This document shows, one piece after another, positions 1 to 11,557 of a stretch of 64,000 bases of DNA (position 1 is the first letter of the stretch; every line of letters starts with the position of its first letter). The translations under genes were made by a program, and so were the position numbers. This stretch comes from Portulaca oleracea (lineage: Eukaryota; Streptophyta; Magnoliopsida; Caryophyllales; Portulacaceae). The stretch lies in assembly GCA_029582165.1 (NCBI GenBank), contig CM055869.1:59901518-59965517 (forward strand), written 5' to 3'. The notes beneath the pieces were generated by a model that saw nothing but the letters and a program-made list of their open reading frames with translations, was not told the DNA's origin and ran no database searches.

Positions 1-190
1 TTGTAAATGAGAGATAGTCTCTTTGTGGAGAGGAAGCTAAGGTTAGTTGAGAAAATTGATGTGTTGATGAAGCTAAGGTTAGTTGAGAAAATTGATGTGT
101 TGAATTGAGAGTCATTGTTTTCAAAATTAATAAGAATCTTAGATTTAAATGATCTCAATTATGGGCTATAACATGTTGAATAGTCTAACT

Positions 191-191
<1 letters not shown>

Positions 192-256
<65 letters not shown>
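192..256. repeat. (TAA)n microsatellite
   Basis: An uninterrupted run of TAA trinucleotides about 65 bp long in AT-rich intergenic DNA. No gene is recognisable around it. Confidence 0.97.
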
Positions 257-2255
257 GAGTTTGGACAATTTTAGCTCAATGGTAAAGTGATATAGTTGCG
301 CGGTTTATTACTACCATAGTACCTATAACTAAGACAACTCTACTGATATGTCACTCTACACTGTGTTAAAATGTGTTTTTTTTATAAAAAAATTATTGTT
401 TTTAAAGAAGGGTAAGACACATTAATTAAGTAGTCTTTCTACCAAGGGTTCTACCGAGATAATCGTTATATAAATTACCTAATGGTTCCTCCCTTGGAAC
501 ATGATTCCAAATACACTCGGAATTGAAAGATAGTAGCCCTATTTTGGTATGCTAGTTAGTAGCTTGATTCGACGACTCTCAAGGGTTCTACCTAAATCAT
601 ACATCATCATACAAAATATTCGACAGTTCCTTAGTCGAAATTTGATTCCACACACACGTGGAATAGAGAGATAATCCCATTTCATCGAGTTAAATTGGTT
701 AGAACTAGACTTTTGTTTCATTTCATTTCTTTGTTGTTGTTCTCAAAGTTTGTGTGCCCTGTTTTTCAAATGTGGTCACAAACTGTGGTTGAGTTTTATA
801 ACATATTAGCCCATTCGGTAAATAAAATTGAGTCTTCACCCCTAATTATAAATTAAAAAAAGGTTTACAAATTTGGATTATTTGACATTTCATAGGCCAA
901 AGTTGAAATTATAAATCCAAAATTCCAAATAATAAAAATAATAAGTTGTTTTAAGTAAGACTTCAAATCCAAATCCAAACTTTAAGAGGTTTGACTATTT
1001 GGCCAAAACATGTCAATATGTAACAACCTTCATCTAGAAATCATAATTCTAATCAATTCATGAATTGTGGTCTAGAAACTACTTACTCCCTCATGCCAAT
1101 AATTTTATGTAAAGAAAACACACATCTTAGTGTAAAATTTTCTTAAGTCTAAAGTTTGAAAAAATAAAGGGTATGAAATTGACATCTCTTTGAGTATCCA
1201 CTATGGGGTCTATAAGTGTAGTTGAGGGAATTATGTGGAGTGTATGAAAACTATACCCAAGTGTACATATCATAATTTATCAAACACACATGCTCTTCCA
1301 AAGAAAGGTATATAAGTACGAGTTCGCAAAATTTTATCCTAATCGAATATTCAAACTTGCCCTACATGAAAGAAAACATAATGATTTGAATTTCGATATC
1401 GACTGAAACGTTGGACACAATATTTCTCTTTATTTTTATTGATCTGACCTGATTTTGACTCGAATATAGCTCCATCAGAATCTTCTGACACCCAAATTTG
1501 TCTCGAGTATAGATTTATGTGGGTCTTGGCGGTTCGAGGTGTCCCGAATCTGGAATTCTGGATAGTTGAAAAAGATTACTTTTTTCAACTTAAATCGTAA
1601 TGAACTAAAGTAAAATATCCCATTAAACCTTCTGTACTTCTTTTCCATGGAAGTGTAGGCAATGAAATTTCTAAATTTTAGGTCAATTGAAACTAGTCTC
1701 TTTAAATAGCAAAATTTAAGGATAAGACTGCTATATTTGACCTCTCCAAACCTAGTTTATGCTGGATTTTGACTAGTTCAAAGTATGGTTCCCAAATTAA
1801 GAAAATCAATGTTTCAATGTTCATATTAATCAACTTATCCAAATTAAAACAAGTTGATGAATCATTAATTACATAGAAGGAAATTAATGTCCCTTACAAT
1901 AAGTTTTATGTTTTACCATTACCACAAACTCAAAGTCCCCATATCATTGAATGTGCAAAACAGTCAAAGAGCATGACTATCCCACTCCTTAAAAGCCTCC
2001 ATCAATTCTAGACAAAGCCAAAATGAGACATGACAACACTTGTTCCTATGATCATCCTATTCAAGAATCCTAACTCAAGTCTTAATCTGGAATTGTATTT
2101 TTTTTTAACGTTAATAGTCATAAAAGGCTAAAGTTCGCATAAAAAATACTATAAAGATTAGCAAAATCACAAACTGCAAGAAAAAAAAAAACACAACAAC
2201 AAGAACCATAACAACTAGAAGACAAAAAATTACTCGGAGGTACCCTAATATTTGG
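257..2255. other. Gene-free AT-rich intergenic stretch
   Basis: No coding region or RNA gene can be supported here. The only structure is scattered degenerate motifs resembling the GTCCGACCC-rich repeat family seen elsewhere (about 1440-1560), and a lone CTCCCTC-type Stowaway-like end near 1085. Confidence 0.5.
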
Positions 2256-2537
2256 GAAAACTATTTTCGGTACCCCAACTTTTCAAAACTCATTTTGAGG
2301 TACCCTTACTTTTTGGGTTAATAATTATTTGGTGTTTTCCGGCCATCAATTTTATTAAGTGACCGAAATACCCTTATTCTTCTTCTTTGAGGGTATTTCT
2401 TAAAAAAATGAAAGAACAAAGGTATTTCGGTCACTTAACCAAATTGATGACCGAAAAAGCATATAATAATTTTTAACCCAAAAAGTAAGGGTACCCCAAA
2501 ATGAGTTTTGAAAAGTTGGGTACCTGAAAAACATTTG
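2256..2537. mobile_element. Fold-back (long inverted repeat) MITE
   Basis: Two arms of roughly 105-120 bp, about 2269-2375 and 2417-2524, are imperfect reverse complements. Both contain a GGTACCCCAACTTTTCAAAA block, a CATTTTGAGGTACCCTTACT block and a GTGACCGAAATACC block, around a short AT-rich loop. The RNA would fold into one long hairpin. Long terminal inverted repeats with a small centre are typical of Mutator-derived fold-back MITEs. I could not fix a target-site duplication, so the superfamily is inference. Confidence 0.75.
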
Positions 2538-3885
2538 ACTAGATGATACAAAACATGTGTTCCACGAATAACCACCATAATCTAGAAGTTTTATACAACA
2601 CAAATAATTAGGGTTGTCCTAGTCGGATATCCAACGAAAAAATCGATGTCTCATACCCAGATTTATTTTTTTTGAGTTTATTCCAAGTCGGATAGTTCTG
2701 ACGGACATAAATTCAGGTTTATACAACAAAATTGTATGCGAGACAAATTGTATCTGTAATTAAAATAAATCAATCAACGTCAAATTCGGACATAAAATCT
2801 ATGATTGCACTTGATTTTTCTTTGAACTAGTGAAATGGGTTTTCGCGCCGACAGATTATCATTAGATTTGACTTTTGATCCTTAATCAATGATAAAGATT
2901 GGTATAGAATCAATGAAAAAGACTGCCATTCTATGCCAGGTTGTTTACATAATTGCATTGTCCCTCATAACTTATGAGTTATGAGGCATGAAACACAACC
3001 AAGCAGGAATTGACTCAACCAGTTATCTCAACTAAAGGTTTAGTCAGGGTTAAGACCTAGGTTCAAGTTTGGGTCGGGTTATTTTCGAGTCATGTTATTT
3101 TTCTATCTGATTATTATGCACTTTCGTGCATGGGGACAGACTGTCTATATCTGAACTCTATCAGACCTTACGTTTGTGGGACTATACTGGGATGGTTTGT
3201 TGTTGGTGTTATTTGGTCCAATGTTCGATTTCTCGGGCCATAAAATGATCTGAATTTTGGCTTTTCAAATTGCCTAGCCCGAAAAACACTAAGAAAAAGC
3301 AAGTACCGAACCTCAACATTTCATTCAATATTCGACCTGAACACGAATTTATCCGGACACAAGATGACCGGAGTGTAGGCTTTTTGAATTGTCCAGCCCA
3401 AAACCCACCCAAAAAAATCAGGTATCAAACGTCAACTTTTCATCCAATATTCAACCCAAAATCGATTTTTTGACGACTATGACCCTGTTCTTTTATGCGG
3501 TATTCTGCGGTATGGCGCGGTATGATATGATGAAATTGTGGCGGGTTATTGGCATGTTGTGGTGGGTTTTTTGTACATGTATATATAAATATTATATTGA
3601 TAATTGTGAAAAAGTAATTTGTGGTGAGTTATGGTAAATTGTGGTAGAATGATATTTTGTGGTGCATTGTGGCAAACTGCGGTAGGTTATAGCACCGCAG
3701 TTTGCAAACTGCAGGAAAAAATATGGCCTATACATGTCCCTAAAAATAAAATTATGACACCAGTATTTCCTATTTTTCTAATGATCGACCCGATATTGTC
3801 CCCGAATTTCACCTTTTTCGAATTGTCCGACTCGAAAAAATAATCGAAAATTTTCTAATCCCAAAATTTCCCATTTTGGATGCAG
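2538..3885. other. Intergenic stretch with degenerate repeats, upstream of the transporter exons
   Basis: Contains decayed copies of the TCCGACCC/TCGGAC-rich MITE family (about 2620-2720 and 3240-3480). I searched by eye for a short exon ending in a GGNTAYG|GT context, which would supply the missing transporter N-terminus, and did not find one. Confidence 0.45.
3672..3705. repeat. Perfect 12-bp inverted repeat (hairpin)
   Basis: GCAAACTGCGGT at 3672-3683 and its exact complement ACCGCAGTTTGC at 3694-3705 flank a 10-bp loop. The stretch from about 3480 to 3715 is full of GCGGTA/GTGGTA variants, so this may be one end of a decayed MITE immediately upstream of the transporter exon. Confidence 0.7.
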
Positions 3886-5986
3886 ACATCGGAGTAATCA
3901 GCGGCGCAGTCCTGTACATCCGCGAAAACCTCAAGCTGACCTCCATTGAAGAAGAGCTTCTCGTCGGCTCCCTCAACGTCTGTTCCCTCATCGGCTCCCT
4001 CCTCTCCGGCAAGACCTCCGACGTCCTCGGCCGCCGCTACACCATCGTCCTCGCCGCCGCCGCCTTCTTCTCCGGCGCCCTCCTGATGGGCCTGGCCCCC
4101 TCCTACCCCGTCCTGATGGCCGGCCGCGTCGTCGCCGGCGTCGGCGTCGGCTACTCCCTCATGATCGCCCCCGTCTACACGGCGGAGATCTCTCCGGCGA
4201 TGTCCCGGGGATTCCTCGGAGCGCTGCCGGAGGTGTTCATAACGGTGGGGATTCTGATGGGGTATGTGGTGAATTATGCGTTGTCGGGGGTGGGGGGAGG
4301 GTGGAATTGGAGGGTGATGCTGATGCTGGCGGCGGCGCCGGCGGTGGGGATAGCGGCGGGGGTGGCGGCCATGCCGGAGTCGCCGAGGTGGCTGGTGATG
4401 AAGGGGAGGGTGGCGGAGGCGAAACAGGTGTTGGTGAAGACGTCGGAGAGTGAGGAGGAGGCGGAGATCAGGCTCGGGGAGATCACGAGGGCTTGGGATC
4501 TCCAAGGTAAAATTCCAGTCCGGTAAAAAATCTGAGTTTGGATAACTTTGGGGTCAGATAAATTGGATATCGGACAAAAGGTTGATGTTTGATGCCTCAG
4601 TTTTCGGCATATTTTTCGGGTTAGATAAGTCGGACAGGCATAATTCGGGTCTAAATCGAGTTTAGTAAAAAAATATGAGTCTGGGTAACTATTAACTAAT
4701 GGTTTTGACAAATCGAATATCAGACAAAAATTTGATGTCTGATGCCCAGTTTTTACGTTTTTCCGAGTCAGATAAATCGAACAAGCATGAATTTAGGTCT
4801 AATTAGGTCCAGACGCTAGAAATTTGAAAAGAAATTGTGGTTGAATGTTCAGTTGATATCGAAATTGGGCAAAAATTCTATGACCTGTAGGCGGTTGCTT
4901 TCCAGGTATTTTTGCATGCCCTAGTAATAATATTTGGGGGGATGTTGACTTCGACATATTAAACCCGAAATCTGGACACAATGTTTTTTACTTTATATTA
5001 ACCGAACTCGAATATTGCTTGTTTGAATTGTCCGACTCTAAAAACACCCAAATTTAAACACGAATAATTTTGGTAAAAGATGTAAGTCATGTCATTCTGA
5101 GTCAATTAATTTGAGCTTTCAGGTCAATCAGGTCCACGTGGGTCATTTAGGTTGGGTCAGTTTTTCCCGGTCTAGTTGGATCATTTAGCTATAGGTCGGA
5201 TGGATCATTCACAGTTTTGAGTGTGACTGACCCAACTTATTTGGGATGGCAGGATCCAGCAACTTTCACGGGCAGGGCGTGTGGAAGGAGCTCCTATGGC
5301 GGCCCTCCCGGGCCACCCGCCGGATCCTCCTGATGGCCATCGGAATCAACTTCTTCATGCAGGCCTCCGGCAACGACGCCGTGATCTACTACCTCCCGGA
5401 GGTCTTCAAGGCCGCCGGGATTCGCAAGAAGAAGCTCCTCTTCGCCTTCAACGTCATCATGGGGACCGCCAAGGCCACCTTCGTCATGATCTCGGCCTTC
5501 TACTTGGACAGGTTCGGCCGCCGGCCCTTGCTCTTATTGGGCTCGGTCGGGATGGCCTTGTCGCTCCTAGTCTTGGGCCTAGGGTCCAAGTTCTTGGAGG
5601 ACGCGGACCACAGGCCCACCTGGGCCATTGTAGTGTGTGTTGTTGCAGTGTGTGCGGACGTCTCGTTCTTCTCAATCGGGCTTGGGCCCATCACATGGGT
5701 CTACTCCTCGGAGATCTTCCCGTTGAGGCTCAGGGCCCAAGGGACCAGCCTGGCTGTGTCGGTCAACCGGGTGGTGAGCGGGGTCGTGTCAATGACATTC
5801 CTGAGCATCACGAGGAAGATCACTTTCGGCGGGATGTTCTTCGTGTTGTCCGGGGTCATGGTGTTGGGGTCATTGTTTTTCTTCTTCTTCATGCCGGAGA
5901 CGAAGGGTAGGAGCTTGGAAGATATTGGGAAACTATTCGAGGACAAGAAGACGACCGATGAGGGAAGGGAAATGGTCGAAACTTAA
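3886..5986 (+). CDS. Polyol/monosaccharide transporter (PLT family, MFS), 5' exon not found
   Basis: Two exons, 3886-4506 and 5253-5986 (stop TAA), encode about 450 residues of a major facilitator sugar/H+ symporter closest in recognisable motifs to plant polyol transporters. Such proteins sit in the plasma membrane and import sugar alcohols and monosaccharides with protons. The first exon opens at a TTTGGATGCAG acceptor with the last two bases of an Asp codon (the GYD-IGV junction of the family), then DIGVISGA. GRR, GVGVGYSLMIAPVYTAE and PESPRWL follow. The second exon has the central-loop end, the DRFGRR repeat of the GRR motif, GPITWVYSSEIFPLRLRAQG and the C-terminal PETKGRSLED. The phase-1 junction at 4506/5253 restores QGSSNF. 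The N-terminal exon (about 30-60 residues with the first half of TM1) is missing, so it is far upstream, outside the window, or lost. The exons are strikingly GC-rich against AT-rich surroundings. A truncated pseudogene cannot be excluded. Confidence 0.85.
4507..5252 (+). other. Transporter intron carrying a decayed MITE
   Basis: GT donor at 4507 (CCAAG|GTAAAA) and AG acceptor at 5251-5252 (TGGCAG|GATCC). The intron is AT-rich and filled with degenerate TCGGACAA / GACCCAAGT-type repeats (about 4530-5060), matching the MITE family with clean copies at 47027 and 34040. The ends are too eroded to define. Confidence 0.7.
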
Positions 5987-6804
5987 AAATAGAAAACAGT
6001 TACTTTCAACATGGGTCACACTTTTACGCTACAATTTCTAGGAAGATCTAGAAGTTGATTCCAAAAGACCACGAATCACAAGGACTTAAAGTTATGACTA
6101 ATATTTTGTAGTTTAAATTCGACGAAAATGAGTATTATGAACTTCCTAATTCGAACTATTGTATAATTTGTATTGCATTTTTCTTTCAATCAAATCAAAT
6201 GGCAAATGGTGTTCATAGTTTCAACTTTCAGAGTTGTCCCTTATCATAATTTTGACTTTCACATCTCCAATGTCACCCTTTAACTAATAATTTCTTTAAA
6301 AATAAGTTATTAACCATTGCGATATTATATTTTTATAATACTATTTCTCATTATGAATCTAATGGTGATAATTTTATATAGCAACTCATTGTATATATTC
6401 ATAAATTTATGGTCAAAAATTTTTTAATTTGACCGCACGATATCCAAAAGACTGACAATTAATATGGAACAGAGGGAGTAATAAGTTAAGCATTGACATC
6501 TCCACAAAAGCAAGGTCTCAAGCACTCAAGCATGTCTCTATTTGAGTCTCTTAACACCCCAAAATGGGTACAAAAACTTGAGCCCTCATTTCAAAATAAG
6601 AGCACCTCCAAAACAATGCACCAAAATGCAGAAAAATACATCAGAAAACATGTACTTACATTCATATATAGTTATATACTGCATACATACTTTGCTTCCC
6701 ACAATTGTATCTGCTCATATCATGATTGGCTTAGTTTTTCCTGGCATTTCATTCAAAAGATAGGGTTAATTACTTCATCATATGTAACCACCATAATCAT
6801 GGAT
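5987..6804. other. Transporter 3' flank; Stowaway-type end at about 6455-6481
   Basis: AT-rich region with no gene supported. Near 6455-6481 the sequence ATTAATATGGAACAGAGGGAGTA is the characteristic end of a Stowaway (Tc1/mariner) MITE, read in reverse as CTCCCTCTGTTCC with a TA target. The partner end was not identified, so it is annotated as a remnant. Longer open frames at 6493-6813 show no recognisable domain. Confidence 0.5.
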
Positions 6805-9508
6805 TCAAAATGAGCTGATGTTTTCGGTGATTTTTTTTTCCCCATACCGCGAGTCTGAAACTGCATTTTCGATGTCTGGGTTGTTGGATAGGACCTCGGA
6901 TTCTGATTCGCCGGTGTGATCCTCTACAGCAGCATTGTCGACACTCGTGCCCCATTCATATGAATTGGTGATTGCATAGGAACCTAGTTTCGAAAAAAGA
7001 AGAAAAAGCTCAAGAACATTAGATGTAAGGTTTTTAACTTCAAAAGTTTTTCTAAAAGCTTTGTGAGTCTCCTGGAATTAGTCTCTCTACAAACACTAAT
7101 ACATTAGATCAACCCACCATCAATTCGAGCAGGCGGGTCGGATTCGTCATGGGTCAGTTTCGGGTTGGGAAATCGTGTTGAAACCCTACTTTTCACACAA
7201 ATTCATGTCGATTTTCGGTTCGGTCAAATTCTGCATGGTCTAAACCCTGAACAGAACCTAAAAAAGCGGGATCTACACTAGGAGTTTTTGTCTCAAGAAC
7301 ATTAGAGGGGAAGTTTTACAAGAAGCAGAACCCTAAACCCCAAACCCTAAATAGTTGTCTTACCCTAACCTCAAACCCAAAACCCTAAACCCTAAATAGT
7401 TGTCTTACCCTAACCTCAAACCCAAAACACCTAAAGCCCAAACCCTAAACCCTAAACGCCAAACCCTAAACCCTAAATAGTTATCTTACCTTTGATTTCA
7501 GTCCATAGCCAACTCTGAGTGCACATCAACGTCTCCACCATTGTCGGGCCAAGCCTGCTCCGGTTTGGACTCAAAACACTGTCATCCACATCAAACACAT
7601 TCTCCGGAGGAACCGAACAAATGGGAATGGCTAGGATATCCCTAGCCATCCTCTTCAGTACAGGGTATTCACTTTTGACCTTCCACCAGCCCAAAACATC
7701 GAAATCCTCAAACTTCCCACGAGCTTGCAAGTTCTCGCGCTCAATGTACTTATCAACCTCGTGTATCTCAGCTTCCTTCCTCCTCTTGTTGCGACAATTA
7801 TGCCAACTGTACAATTCAAACACATCAGCCGAATCACTCGGCCTAGGAGGTGAACTCTTCGCTTTGATCCCCTTGGAGTCTAGTTTCGCCTTGTACTCAT
7901 CAAACAACGCGTAAAACATCTCTCGGATGTGATCCACTTCTCTCCGGGCCCCATCTTCTCCGTATATTTCTCCGAAATAGAAAGACACAAAGTACAGCTG
8001 AAGTCTAGGATCAAGGATAGCTGCAATGGCAAAGGCGTCGCGTACTATGTGCCAGTATGTATCGAACTTTTCAAGCATTTTCGAGGCCATATCTTTTATG
8101 GCCGCATTTTCGCTCTGAACCCACTTGGATAAGGCTAGCTTAACTTCACACAATCTCAGCATCCCCAAGTTCGCAGTTTTGTGCTTCGCGATGCATTGTA
8201 CTGTGGAGTGAAAAAAACTAAGTATTTTCTGACAAACTTCCTCCACCAGATTCCACTCTTCCTCAGAGGGTACACAGGGGGCCCCACCAGATACCCCGTC
8301 TTTTCCGAGGTGAGAAAAGACGGGCTTGTAAAGAAGAGATTTTTGGAGCATCAGAAAGGTCGTGTCCCATTTCGAGACAGAATCGAGCACCAGATTGTTG
8401 GTGGTAGTGGTGTTTCTGATACCCATATTTCGAGCTTCTTGCTTGAGCTGTGTTTCCCTTTCTGGTGTTGCGGTCCAGAAAATGACCGTGTCACGGATTT
8501 TCCTGATCACATCTCCGGTCACAGAAAGAGCAATCTTCACCATTGAGGCTATCGTGCGTGCGAAACACTCTGTTCGTAGGAATTTACCACTCAAGAGAAG
8601 TGAAGTACTAGAGAGCTTATTGACCAAAACATCAGAAAGTGTACCATCATTGGAGTTGTTGTTTTCGATTGCAATCGTTGAGAGGTTTTCGGTCACTCCC
8701 AAATCAGAGAGACACTCTAGTGTGATCTTGGCAAGTGACTCGGATGTATGTGTGCAAGGCACATTCAGAAACCTGGCATCAAAACCATCAGCAAAAAAGG
8801 ATCAAATTTCAGGCTAAGGGTGAAATAGGGCATGCAAAGATTTAGTTCAAATAAGTTCAGTCAATAAGTTGCTATAACTTATGCAGAAATCTCTCACAAA
8901 AAGTTCATAACAAGTTCAGAATAAAAATAAGGAAAAGAACATGCCCTAAAATTCAGGACAGAACTTATGCAACCATGTATGTATGTTCATCCGAGAGCTT
9001 GAAAAGTACCTGATCAAGCGATGCTCGACATCCCAATTAGCGTTAATCGCGCGCCCCGTAATGGCTAGATATCTCTTAGTTTGATCACAGCTGACCCACT
9101 TATGGGTTGTGATTGCAATTCTAGTTTCAGCTTCACATATCACTTCCCTTGAGCAATCCTTTTCGACTTATAGATTTTGAGTATATCCTTCTTCAGTGTG
9201 TTTTGAGATATCTCAGGGTAAACATTGAAGAAAAGACCCTTAAACCCTGTGTGGCTGACAATGGACAAGGGATAGTCATGGAGAACAACATGCTTTGCAA
9301 ACTCCCTTCTTGCCCACACTGGATCGAATCGAATGGTATAGTTGCTAGGAACAAGTTTATGATCAGATGATGTGTCAGAGGTTTGCATACGGTGCAAATT
9401 TCTACGCTTGGACAAAGGTTTAGGAGATTCGAGAGCGACGTGTTTTGAAGATTGGGTTTCATCACAATGAACACTGTTCTCTGAGTTTGAACCACCACAA
9501 CACGACAT
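6805..9508 (-). pseudogene. hAT-derived BED-less RICESLEEPER-like gene, copy a (frameshifted)
   Basis: The exons on the minus strand are 9010-9508 (starts MSCCGGSN), 7490-8772 and 6805-6983. The N-terminal exon has the RRE..KHVVLHDYPLSIV motif of the RICESLEEPER family, then IAITTHKWVSCDQTK. The main exon has the KWDTTFLMLQ motif, a DUF4413-like segment and the C-terminal hAT dimerisation block (LAIPICSVPPENVFDVD..VLSP). The last exon adds about 60 residues beginning GSYAITNSYEWGTS and ends in TGA at 6805. Around 9141-9152 the frame breaks: IYKSKRIAQGK runs into a stop, while homology resumes from ICEAETRIAITT in another frame. This indicates a small indel, and hence a pseudogene or an assembly error. 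It is the most divergent of the five paralogues. It lacks a BED zinc finger and has His at the first catalytic Asp position. Confidence 0.82.
7325..7480. repeat. Interstitial telomere-like CCCTAAA repeats
   Basis: Multiple (A)ACCCTAAA units are mixed with degenerate forms (AACCTCAAACCC, AAAGCCC). A 45-bp period containing ATAGTTGTCTTACCCTAACC occurs at 7351 and 7396, with a variant at 7477. The array lies inside the last intron (6984-7489) of hAT copy a, directly beside its 5' splice site. The repeated unit includes a copy of the donor-like GTAAGA on the minus strand. Confidence 0.9.
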
Positions 9509-9624
9509 GATTGTAATCTGAAATGCCATACAGGAGAGACACTTAGCATGGCAGGGTGAAAATCATGGGTAAAACTTGAAATTTAACACACAGAAAAGGA
9601 TAGGGAAAGAAAAAAACAAACAAA

Positions 9625-10530
9625 AGCAAGCTTTCAATTCTGAAAAACCAATTTCACCCAACCCCAAATTCCTCCAAAGAAACCACAAACAGATTCACTC
9701 ATCATTTGCATACAAACCCGTTGAAAAGTAGCACAGGCAAAAATTCAGGTCCGAGTCAAATCCGACCAATGTCAAAATTCAGACCAGAAGCTGATATCCG
9801 GAGTTCGGACCTTTATTGGGTCAGACCAGGTTGAACAAGTCGGACAAAACTAAACCCGGGTCAAGATCGGTTCCAGCTATAGGGGAAAAAAGGGAAATAT
9901 TGTGTCTGAATACTCGCTCAGTTCAGTCAAAATATCAAAATTTGGATGGAAAATCCATGACCGAACCCGGTTATTTCCAGGTCGGACAAGTTTGGGTTGG
10001 ACAAAATTTTGGCAGCCTTACCTAAAAGAAATAACCAAAAGCAAGGTTCCAATCCTGACGAATCCAATTTCACCCAACACCAAATTCCTCCAAAGAAACC
10101 ACAAACAGAAAATTCACTCATCATTTGCATACAAACCCACTAAAAAAGGATCACATGAACTAATCCAAAGGTATAAACCACAGAAATCATTTCCAAACTT
10201 TTCACTTTTTGGCATACAACAAAGGTAAAAGCAAATGTAAACCCTAAAAATGACCCAACCCTACAAAATTCTCCAAAAAAAAAAAAACCAAAGAAATCAC
10301 TCATCATTTGAAACCATACCAAACCACTGAAAAAAGGATCATATAAACCAATCCAAGGTATAAACCACATAAACCATTTCCAAAATTGTCACTATTTCGT
10401 CATGCAACAAAGTTCAAAGCAAACGTAAACCCTAAAATGACCCAACCCCATAAAATTCACACAAAATTCTCCGAAAAAAACCCCCAAAGAAATCGAATCA
10501 TCATTTGAAACCAAACCCACCAAAATTCAT
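9625..10530. repeat. Local tandem duplication, about four degenerate units
   Basis: Similar blocks begin near 9640, 10060, 10240 and 10430. Each contains variants of CCCAAC(A/C)CCAAATTC, CCAAAGAAACCACAAACAGA and CACTCATCATTTG, followed by a poly-A-rich tail. The first unit is separated from the second by the MITE at 9729-10020. The array lies in the 5' (upstream intron) region of copy a. Confidence 0.7.
9729..10020. mobile_element. hAT-type MITE (TAG..GGCAAAA family)
   Basis: Left end TAGCACAGGCAAAAATTC and right end CAAAATTTTGGCAGCCTTA form imperfect terminal inverted repeats of the family typified at 47027-47314. The interior has the characteristic TCGGACAA and GTCAAAATTC units. Flanks TTGAAAAG and CCTAAAAG match at only five of eight positions, so the target duplication is eroded. 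Confidence 0.75.
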
Positions 10531-10739
10531 CACATCCCATCACAAGACTCCAACTTGAGAATGAAATCTATCGCATAAACAGATAAACTAATCCAGGTTG
10601 CAAACGAACTAAACAAAAAAGCCCCTTTTTATGTGGATTCTTAAGCAGCAAAGTAAAGGGCATTTGGCAAAATAACTGGAAAAATCGAAGAGAAATTCGC
10701 CATGAAAATCAAAGAGAGAAAGAAAGAGAGAAAACTTAC

Positions 10740-10860
10740 TGTAATAGGCGAGAGATTCCGAGAGAGAGAGAGAGCGGAGATGGTACTATAGTAGTAGAGA
10801 GATATTGGAGGGAAGGGCAAGGGTTGGGTGTCAGTGATGAGAAAAATGGCGCCAAAATAT
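10740..10860 (-). other. Probable noncoding exon 1 and promoter side of copy a
   Basis: A GA-rich tract (10763-10775) and a GGCGCCAAAA motif lie upstream of a donor-like ACA|GTAAGT on the minus strand, with the exon's last base at 10740. This matches the layout of the 5' ends of copies b, c and e, which also have CT-rich noncoding first exons. The transcription start is unknown. Confidence 0.5.
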
Positions 10861-11261
10861 AACCCTTGAATGATGTTTAGGTTTTGTCAATTTTACGTGT
10901 AAAATATAATGGTAAATTAAAAAATATCTAAATTTACTTAAACCTGGCAAAAGTTATTCAAATTTAACAAAATTATTCAATTAATTTACCGGAAAAATCC
11001 AAACTTACTAGGATATATTGAAATTTACCAAAATTTTAACTTTATAATGTTTTACAACAAACCCTTAATATAGGAATTGGAAACTTTGAACAAGAATGAA
11101 TAATTGTACGTCATTATAGTTTAGGCATCCACTTTTTAGGTTTATTTGTTTTTATAGTTTTCAGTAGCTTAAGATTTATTGATTTATAAGTAGATTTGAC
11201 AGACAAATCATTAATCTCACTTATTTTAGACATATATAATCTTTTACAGCTGGAAACAAGC
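10861..11261. other. AT-rich spacer between copies a and b
   Basis: No gene or element supported. From about 11150 the sequence (ATAAGTAGATTTGACAGAC onward) matches the block downstream of copy c from about 16170. That marks the beginning of the b/c duplicated segment. Confidence 0.55.
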
Positions 11262-11557
11262 TAGAGCTAACAAAATTCTACCCGATTCAAATACCCAAAT
11301 TCCGACTCCAAAAGAATAGTGTACGGTCACATATTTTTCATTCGAGTTTCAACCGGCGGATTTGATCAAATATCTTGATATTTCTCTTTTTTTTATTGTT
11401 CGAACATGATTTGAACTAAAAATAGGTCCTTTTAAATTATCCAACACCAGGTCCAATCCAAAAAAACGAGTAATAGTCATCAATTTCTCCAAATTTCAAT
11501 ATTGCTCTATTTTCAACTAACCTTAATTTGACTGGATCCGAATTTTAGCCAACCTTA
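11262..11557. mobile_element. Old hAT-type MITE downstream of copy b
   Basis: Degenerate copy of the TAGCGCTGGCAAAA family. The right end ATCCGAATTTTAGCCAACCTTA and left end TAGAGCTAACAAAATT are still recognisable. The paralogous copy at 16246-16547 sits at the equivalent position downstream of gene c, so this insertion predates the b/c duplication. Confidence 0.7.

Noticed and set aside
257..330. tRNA-like string TTTTAGCTCAATGGTAAAG
   Set aside because: It resembles a D-arm but there is no matching acceptor, anticodon or T arm, and no GGTTCGA motif in range.
3855..4505. 216-codon minus-strand open frame across the transporter exon
   Set aside because: Low-complexity His/Arg-rich then Gly/Asp/Glu-rich translation, the shadow of a GC-rich exon. 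The plus frame has clear MFS motifs.
5281..5910. 209-codon second plus frame inside the transporter exon
   Set aside because: Overlaps the real frame and shows no family motifs. It is open only because of high GC content.
7325..7480. True chromosome end
   Set aside because: Repeats are short, degenerate and internal to a gene intron, with genes on both sides.
9625..10530. CRISPR-like array
   Set aside because: Units are irregular, degenerate and in a plant nuclear intron. There are no uniform spacers and no cas genes.
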